The notes beneath the pieces were generated by a model that ran no database searches, had not been told where the DNA came from, and saw only the letters and a program-made list of their open reading frames with translations. Of a stretch of 64,000 nucleotides of DNA, positions 59,114 through 64,000 are shown one piece after another. Numbering within the stretch: the stretch's first letter is position 1; each line of letters begins with the position of its first letter. Source of the stretch: Polyangiaceae bacterium (GTDB lineage: Bacteria; Myxococcota_A; Polyangia; Polyangiales; Polyangiaceae); NCBI GenBank assembly GCA_015075635.1, contig JABTUA010000002.1:2670708-2734707 (forward strand), in the 5' to 3' direction. The translations under genes were made by a program, and so were the position numbers.

Positions 59114-61153
59114 TCAGTGCAGCCGCTGCCCCGGCTTCGCGCCCTGGTCCGGTGAGAGCAGGAACACTTCCTTCTCACCCGGACCGGCCGCCACCACCAT
59201 GCCCTCGCTGACTCCGAACTTCATCTTGCGCGGAGCCAGGTTCGCCACCATCACCACCAGCCGCCCCACGAGCTCCTCCGGAGCGTAGGCGGCCTTGATG
59301 CCCGCGAACACGGTGCGCGTCGTGCCGCCGCCCAGGCAAAGCGTCAGCTTCAGGAGCTTCTTCGCCTCCGGAACGGCCTCCGCCGCCACGACCCGAGCGA
59401 CCCTGAGGTCCACCTTCCCGAAGTCGTCGATGCTGCACTCCGGGGCCAGCGGCTCGGCGGCCAGGGCCGCGCCGTCGTCGTCCCAACCCGCGGGCTTCTG
59501 CCGCGCGACGTCGGCCTCGGCGTTCATGCTGGCGGCGATGACCGCCTCCACCTTCTTGGGATCGACCCGCTGCATCAAGTGTTTGAACTCCGCCACCGGC
59601 GTCCCGGCGAGCGGCGTCTTGGCGTCGTCCCACGAGCTCAGCGGGGCTCCCAGGAGCTCCGCCGTCTGCTCGGCCAGCTTCGGCAACACCGGCGCCAGGT
59701 AGACGACGATCTGACGGTAGAGGTTCAAGATCACCGTGCACACGTCCCGGAGCTCGGCCGCCTTGCCCGGGTCCTTCTTCAGCGTCCAAGGCTGGACTCG
59801 ATCGACGTATTCGTTGGCGCGATCCGCCAGCGCCATCACGGCGCGCATCGCGCGGGCGTAGTCCACCGCCTCGTAGGCCGCGGCGATCTCCTCGCCCGCC
59901 AGGACTCCGTTCTGGAACAGCCCTTCGTCCGCGGGATAGGCGGCCGAGAGCCCGCTCTCGCGCACGAAGCGTGCGGAGCGGCTGGCCAGGTTCACGACCT
60001 TGCCGACGAGATCCGAGTTCACCTTCGCGACCAATTCGTCGAGCGCCAGGTCGATGTCCGCCGGCCCGGAGCCGAGCTTCGCGGCGTAGAAATAGCGCAG
60101 ATACGCCGGATCCAGGTGCTCGAGGAAGGTCCTTGCTAGCACGAAGGTGCCCTTCGACTTGCTCATCTTCTCGCCGTTCACGGTCAGGAAGCCGTGCACG
60201 TGCACGTGGGCCGGCAGGCTGAAGCCCGCGGTCTTCAGCATCGAGGGCCAGAACAGCGTGTGGAAGTAGGTGATGTCCTTGCCGATGAAGTGGCGGATCT
60301 CGGTCTCCCCACTCCGCCACCAGTCGTCGAAGCGCTCGCCGGTCGCGTCGCACCACTCCTTCGTCGAGGCCATGTAGCCGATCGGCGCGTCGAACCAGAC
60401 GTACCAGTAGTTGCCGGGAGCGTCCGGGATCTCGAAGCCGAAGTAGGGCGCGGGGCGGGAGACGTCCCAGTCCCGGAGCGGCTCCGACAGGAAGTGACCC
60501 GCGAGGTAGTTGGCGATCTCCGGCTGCAGCCGGCCCCCCTCCTGGGTCCAACCGCGCAGGAACTCGTGCAGCGCCTCGATCATCACGAACAGGTGCTTGG
60601 CGCTCCGGAGCTCCGGCCGAGTGCCCGATAAGGTGCTGACCGGGTCGATGAGCTCGTGCGCCGAGAACGTCGCGCCGCACTTCTCGCAGGAGTCGCCGTA
60701 TTGGTCCGGCGCCTTGCAGCGCGGGCAGGTGCCCTTCACGAAGCGATCCGCCAGGAAGGTGCCCTCCTTCGCGTCGAAGAGCTGGGTCACGTCCCGCTCC
60801 ACCACCAGCTCCGCCCGGCGCAGCGCCGCCCAGATCTCCTCGCACAGCGCGCGATTGGCCGCCGAGTGGGTGCTGCCGTAGTGGTCGAACTCGACTGAAA
60901 AACCGGCGAAGTCCCGCTGGTGAGCCACGCTCATGTCCGCGATCACCTCCTCCGGCGTCCGCCCCTCCTGGCGCGCACGCATCATGATGGCGGTGCCGTG
61001 GGTGTCGTCGGCACAGATGTAGATGGCGCGGTGCCCGCGGAGCCGCTGGAAGCGCACCCAGATGTCGGTCTGGATGTACTCGACCAGGTGGCCGATGTGG
61101 ATGTGCCCGTTGGCGTAGGGCAAGGCGGCCGTGACCAGGATGCGACGACTCAT
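59114..61153 (-). CDS. metG: Methionyl-tRNA synthetase with C-terminal tRNA-binding domain
   Basis: MetG charges tRNA-Met. The 679-residue class I synthetase has [19 protein letters not shown] with the HIGH motif, a zinc knuckle ([18 protein letters not shown]), the [11 protein letters not shown] signature and a helical anticodon-binding region. From about residue 570 a Trbp111-like OB-fold begins ([19 protein letters not shown]), as in the longer dimeric MetG form. The start ATG 61153 gives a complete N-terminus. It lies 87 bp downstream of the Cys-rich lipoprotein gene on the same strand, with a GC-rich hairpin between. Confidence 0.97.
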   Translation of the reverse strand: MSRRILVTAALPYANGHIHIGHLVEYIQTDIWVRFQRLRGHRAIYICADDTHGTAIMMRARQEGRTPEEVIADMSVAHQRDFAGFSVEFDHYGSTHSAANRALCEEIWAALRRAELVVERDVTQLFDAKEGTFLADRFVKGTCPRCKAPDQYGDSCEKCGATFSAHELIDPVSTLSGTRPELRSAKHLFVMIEALHEFLRGWTQEGGRLQPEIANYLAGHFLSEPLRDWDVSRPAPYFGFEIPDAPGNYWYVWFDAPIGYMASTKEWCDATGERFDDWWRSGETEIRHFIGKDITYFHTLFWPSMLKTAGFSLPAHVHVHGFLTVNGEKMSKSKGTFVLARTFLEHLDPAYLRYFYAAKLGSGPADIDLALDELVAKVNSDLVGKVVNLASRSARFVRESGLSAAYPADEGLFQNGVLAGEEIAAAYEAVDYARAMRAVMALADRANEYVDRVQPWTLKKDPGKAAELRDVCTVILNLYRQIVVYLAPVLPKLAEQTAELLGAPLSSWDDAKTPLAGTPVAEFKHLMQRVDPKKVEAVIAASMNAEADVARQKPAGWDDDGAALAAEPLAPECSIDDFGKVDLRVARVVAAEAVPEAKKLLKLTLCLGGGTTRTVFAGIKAAYAPEELVGRLVVMVANLAPRKMKFGVSEGMVVAAGPGEKEVFLLSPDQGAKPGQRLH

Positions 61154-61193
61154 CGGGCGCGCAGCCTATCACCGCTCGGAGCGCCTTGGGCAG

Positions 61194-61223
61194 CCGCCCG
61201 CGGCGCAGGCGCGTCGCGGGCGG
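61194..61223 (-). terminator. GC-rich hairpin between the Cys-rich lipoprotein gene and metG
   Basis: CCGCCCGCG (61194-61202) and CGCGGGCGG (61215-61223) form a 9-bp stem. It lacks a T-tract on either strand, so its role as a terminator is uncertain. Confidence 0.4.
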
Positions 61224-61240
61224 GGCCTCGGCGCGTTCGC

Positions 61241-63967
61241 TTACTGCGGGACCGGAGCGCAGCAGCCCGTCACGCAGTAGCTGCCGGCAGGACAGGGCTG
61301 CTGGCCCGGCAAGCCGCACTTTTGCTGACCGACGGGGCAGGTCTGCTCCGTGCACTCCGGCGGCAGGGTGGGCTTGCCCACGCAGATCTCGCAGTTGCCG
61401 CAGGTGTTCAAGCAGGACGGGACCTGCACGCACTTGTGGCAGTTGTTCGCCGGGTCTGGGTTGCCCGCGAGGATGTCGTTGATGTCACACGTGCCGGGCG
61501 ACTGCTTGTTGGGCGACGAGCCGAGGTACACGCCCACGTTCATCGTCACTCCGTGCGCGACCACCGTGCCGTAGTTGAGCTGCGGGAACACGCAGCAGCC
61601 GAAGCAGTCGCACCCGTTCGGGACCAGCGGACCGCAGTAGCCGGTGGCCACGGTCGGCTGGCTCATGTTGCCCGCGCACTGCGCCGACTGCGAGCCCGCG
61701 TAGTCCGCGCAGGACTTGTTGCCCGGGAACTTGAAGTTGGGGTCATAGGCGCAACCGTCACCGGCCTGCGGATTCGGAGCGTTCGGGTCGCAACGGTGAT
61801 CCCAGTTGCAGTCGTCGTTGCCCGCGCCCGAGTCGGCGTCGAAGTAGCAGTCCATCTTGCAGGCCGCGTTGTTCTGGCCGGGGATCTCGCCCTTGAACCC
61901 GCCCTCGTTGTCCGAGCAGGTGCCGATGCAGTGCGGGTCCGCCGAGTCCACCTTGCAGTCGTTGTCGTTGTCCAGGCAGTCGCCGCAAGCGTAGGTCTTG
62001 CCCTGGCAGGTCCCGGGAGTGCACCACTGGCCGCAGCCGCCCTTGGCGGGCACGCAGGTCTCGCGGCAGCCGCACAGGCTGTCGTCCGGCTTGGACACGC
62101 AGCCGACGCCCTCGACGCAACTCTCCACCGTGCACGCGATCCCGTCCGAGTTCGGGCACTGGAGCGGGCCGGGGCTCGGCACGCAGCCTGTGGTCGCGTT
62201 GGCGTTGCCGGCGGTCGGATCGCAGGTCTCGGCACCGTTGCATGTGCTCGAGTCCTGACAGGCGGTGTCGTTCGGCGTGGAGATGCAGCCGACGCTGTCG
62301 ATGCACGAGTCGATGGTGCAGCTCTTGTTGTCGTTGCAGGTGAGCGGCGTCCCGCCGACGCAGCCCGTCGCGACGTTGCAGGTCTCGACGCCGTTGCACA
62401 GGTTGCCGTCGCTGCAGAAGGCGTTGAACGGCGTGTGCGAGCAGGCGCCGGTGCCCGGGTTGCACTCGTCGAAGGTGCAGGCGACTCCGTCGTTGCAGTT
62501 CACGGCGTTACCGGGCTTGCACTGGCCGCCGGCGACGCTGGTGTCGCAGGTCTCGACGCCGTTGCACAGGTTGCCGTCGCTGCACTGGGCGTCGGTGGTG
62601 CAGTTCTGGGTCACGCAGCCGGTGGGCGGCAGGCAGAGCTGACCGCCGGTGCACTTGGTGTTGTCCGGCGTGGTGTCGCAGCTGTCCGTCGCTTCGTTGC
62701 AGCTCTCGACGGTGCAGGCGAGCCCGTCGGTGTTCGGGCAGGAGATGGCCGTACCGGGCTTGCAGCCCTGGTTGACGTCGCAGATCTCGGTGCCGTTGCA
62801 GTAGAGGCCGTCCTGGCACAGGCCGTTGTTCGGGACGTGGGCACAAGTGTCGTTCGCCTCGTCGCAGCTGTCGGCGGTGCAGCCGAGGCCGTCCTCGCAG
62901 TTCGGGGCGGTGCCCGGAACGCAGCCGGTCGTCGGGTTCGCGCCCGAAGTGCCGGGAGCGCAGGTCTCCGCGCCGTTGCAGAAGAGGCTGTCGCTGCACG
63001 CAGCGTTGTCGTTCACGTGCGTGCAGGTGTCGTTGGCTTCGTCGCAGGCGTCGGTGGTGCAGCTCACGCCGTCGGCGCAGTCGACGGGGGTGCCCGCTTT
63101 GCAGCCGGTGGTCGAGCCCGAGGGGGCGTTGGCCGGATCGCAGGTCTCGATGCCGTTGCAGTACGAGCCGTCCAGGCACGCCGCGTCGCTGTACACCGTC
63201 TTGCAGGTCTTGGTGCTCTCCTCGCAGATCTCCGTGGTGCACGACTTGCCGTCGCTCGGGCACACGATGGGCGTCCCGGCGACGCACTGGCTGTTCACGC
63301 ACTGCTCGACGCCGTTGCAGTAGGTCCCGTCGTCGCAGTCGCCGGCGGTCACGCACTCCACCGTGCCGCCATCACCACCCGCGCCCGCCGCGCCGCCGGT
63401 TGCCGTGCCTCCCGCACCCGCCGCGCCGCCGGTCGAAGTCCCGCCCGTGCCGCCGGTCGAAGTCCCGCCCGTGCCGCCGGTCGAAGTCCCGCCCGTGCCG
63501 CCGGTCGAAGTCCCGCCCGTGCCGCCGGTCGACGCGCCACCAGCACCCGCCGCACCGCCGGTCGACGTGCCACCGGCGCCGCCGGTCGACGTGCCACCGG
63601 TGCCGCCGGTCGACGTGCCGCCGGAGCCGGCCTGGCCGCCGGTGGACGTCCCGCCGGTGCCGCCGGTCGATGTGCCTCCGGAACCCGCCTGGCCGCCCGT
63701 CCCGCCGGTGCTGCCGCCCGAGCCCGCGACGCCGCCGCTTCCGGCTGCGCCACCCGTTCCAGCTGCCCCACCTGTCCCAGCTGCTCCGCCCGTGCTGCCG
63801 CCGCTGCCGCCGGAACCGCCGCTTCCGCCGGAACCGCCGGTCGGGCCGTCGGTTCCCGCGTCCTTCTTCCCGCCGGAGCCGCCTCCGCCCTCGTCGCCCC
63901 CACCACATGCGACCGCACCGAGCAGCGCACACAACCCCACGACAGCGATACTCCGAAGCTGTTTCAT
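61241..63967 (-). CDS. Cys-rich lipoprotein with a Gly/Thr/Ser repeat stalk
   Basis: The 908-residue protein has a lipoprotein signal (LLGAVAC, Cys21). A stalk of about 180 residues is built of Gly-Gly-Thr/Ser/Ala units, including GGTSTGGTGG repeats. About eight Cys-rich modules of roughly 45-55 residues follow, with the pattern C.DG..CNG.ETC...GC..GT...C.DG..CT.D.C. The last 270 residues are also Cys-rich (CGDCLDNDNDCKVDSADPHC) but do not repeat. The Cys number suggests an extracellular, disulfide-stabilised protein. ATG 63967 is chosen over 63979 because it directly precedes the signal peptide. I do not know its function; related Cys-rich lipoproteins are common in Polyangia. Confidence 0.8.
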   Translation of the reverse strand: MKQLRSIAVVGLCALLGAVACGGGDEGGGGSGGKKDAGTDGPTGGSGGSGGSGGSGGSTGGAAGTGGAAGTGGAAGSGGVAGSGGSTGGTGGQAGSGGTSTGGTGGTSTGGQAGSGGTSTGGTGGTSTGGAGGTSTGGAAGAGGASTGGTGGTSTGGTGGTSTGGTGGTSTGGTGGTSTGGAAGAGGTATGGAAGAGGDGGTVECVTAGDCDDGTYCNGVEQCVNSQCVAGTPIVCPSDGKSCTTEICEESTKTCKTVYSDAACLDGSYCNGIETCDPANAPSGSTTGCKAGTPVDCADGVSCTTDACDEANDTCTHVNDNAACSDSLFCNGAETCAPGTSGANPTTGCVPGTAPNCEDGLGCTADSCDEANDTCAHVPNNGLCQDGLYCNGTEICDVNQGCKPGTAISCPNTDGLACTVESCNEATDSCDTTPDNTKCTGGQLCLPPTGCVTQNCTTDAQCSDGNLCNGVETCDTSVAGGQCKPGNAVNCNDGVACTFDECNPGTGACSHTPFNAFCSDGNLCNGVETCNVATGCVGGTPLTCNDNKSCTIDSCIDSVGCISTPNDTACQDSSTCNGAETCDPTAGNANATTGCVPSPGPLQCPNSDGIACTVESCVEGVGCVSKPDDSLCGCRETCVPAKGGCGQWCTPGTCQGKTYACGDCLDNDNDCKVDSADPHCIGTCSDNEGGFKGEIPGQNNAACKMDCYFDADSGAGNDDCNWDHRCDPNAPNPQAGDGCAYDPNFKFPGNKSCADYAGSQSAQCAGNMSQPTVATGYCGPLVPNGCDCFGCCVFPQLNYGTVVAHGVTMNVGVYLGSSPNKQSPGTCDINDILAGNPDPANNCHKCVQVPSCLNTCGNCEICVGKPTLPPECTEQTCPVGQQKCGLPGQQPCPAGSYCVTGCCAPVPQ
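63431..63526. repeat. 24-bp minisatellite in the lipoprotein stalk
   Basis: Four exact copies of a 24-bp unit begin at 63431, 63455, 63479 and 63503, and degenerate units of 24 or 33 bp continue to about 63690. On the minus strand each unit encodes GGTGGTST in circular order. Exact copies next to degenerate ones suggest recent unit gain. Confidence 0.85.
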
Positions 63968-64000
63968 GACGAGCCTCACGGGCCGGCCGAGCCGGCAAAA

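Noticed and set aside
61241-63690. CRISPR array, considered because of the regular 24-bp repeats.
   Set aside because: The units are contiguous with no unique spacers and encode an in-frame Gly/Thr/Ser stalk.

Overview
The window looks like chromosome from a high-GC myxobacterium (Myxococcota, probably Polyangia or Sorangiineae). The clues are the strong GC bias at third codon positions, a serine/threonine kinase fused to a zinc ribbon and an AAA/TPR module, an FHA protein with a DUF4388-like module, a TPR-sigma54 activator, many Gly/Ser/Thr-rich lipoproteins, MopE-type Cys/Asp repeats and MYXO-CTERM-like surface anchors. I see no rRNA, tRNA, CRISPR array, insertion sequence or phage gene. 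The assignment is inference from gene content.

Layout. 1-5331 (minus): a tightly overlapping operon xseA, aroE, glycogen debranching enzyme, sensor kinase, response regulator (cut by the window edge). 5383-7361 (plus): a small membrane protein, a TauE/SafE-type permease and cysteine synthase, convergent with a patatin phospholipase (7322-8980). 9156-11835 (plus): a biotin carboxylase and a family III CoA-transferase/racemase. 12162-19214: an MshEN-domain protein on minus, then a zinc-ribbon Ser/Thr kinase, a HAD/App1-like protein, a SUKH/SMI1 protein and hisD on plus. 19486-24099: a 1537-residue metzincin lipoprotein behind a sigma54-like promoter, closed by a strong terminator. 24241-24764: an antitoxin-toxin pair. 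25089-34413 (minus): FHA/DUF4388 protein, membrane histidine kinase, small lipoprotein, TPR-sigma54 activator, DUF2520 protein, nadD and a degenerate phosphoesterase-like protein. 34497-44714: 2Fe-2S/FAD oxidoreductase, orphan ccmB, DUF2505 protein, a Lys/Ala-tailed protein, gltX, CPBP protease, speA, a pseudokinase-like protein and a lytic transglycosylase. 44715-46345: a decayed copy of a WYL-regulator 3' end, a tandem repeat and the intact WYL regulator. 46611-57621 (plus): a three-gene surface-protein operon. 57691-63967: thymidine phosphorylase, metG and a Cys-rich lipoprotein with a repetitive Gly/Thr/Ser stalk.

The most notable locus is 46611-57621. Two giant exported proteins, each with a von Willebrand A-like domain, eleven MopE-type CDGxDNDCDG repeats, a Cys-rich neck, a Gly-rich linker and a MYXO-CTERM-like anchor, are followed by a lipoprotein with the same repeats and a sulfatase-modifying-factor-like C-terminal domain. 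All junctions are 4-nt overlaps, so the three are probably translated together. The two VWA proteins share a block of about 2.2 kb that is almost identical at DNA level, while their VWA domains and anchor tails have diverged. This points to recent gene conversion or a recent internal duplication. A WYL regulator is divergently transcribed from the same intergenic region. I read the locus as a candidate cell-surface, divalent-metal-dependent adhesion or display system; the function is inferred.
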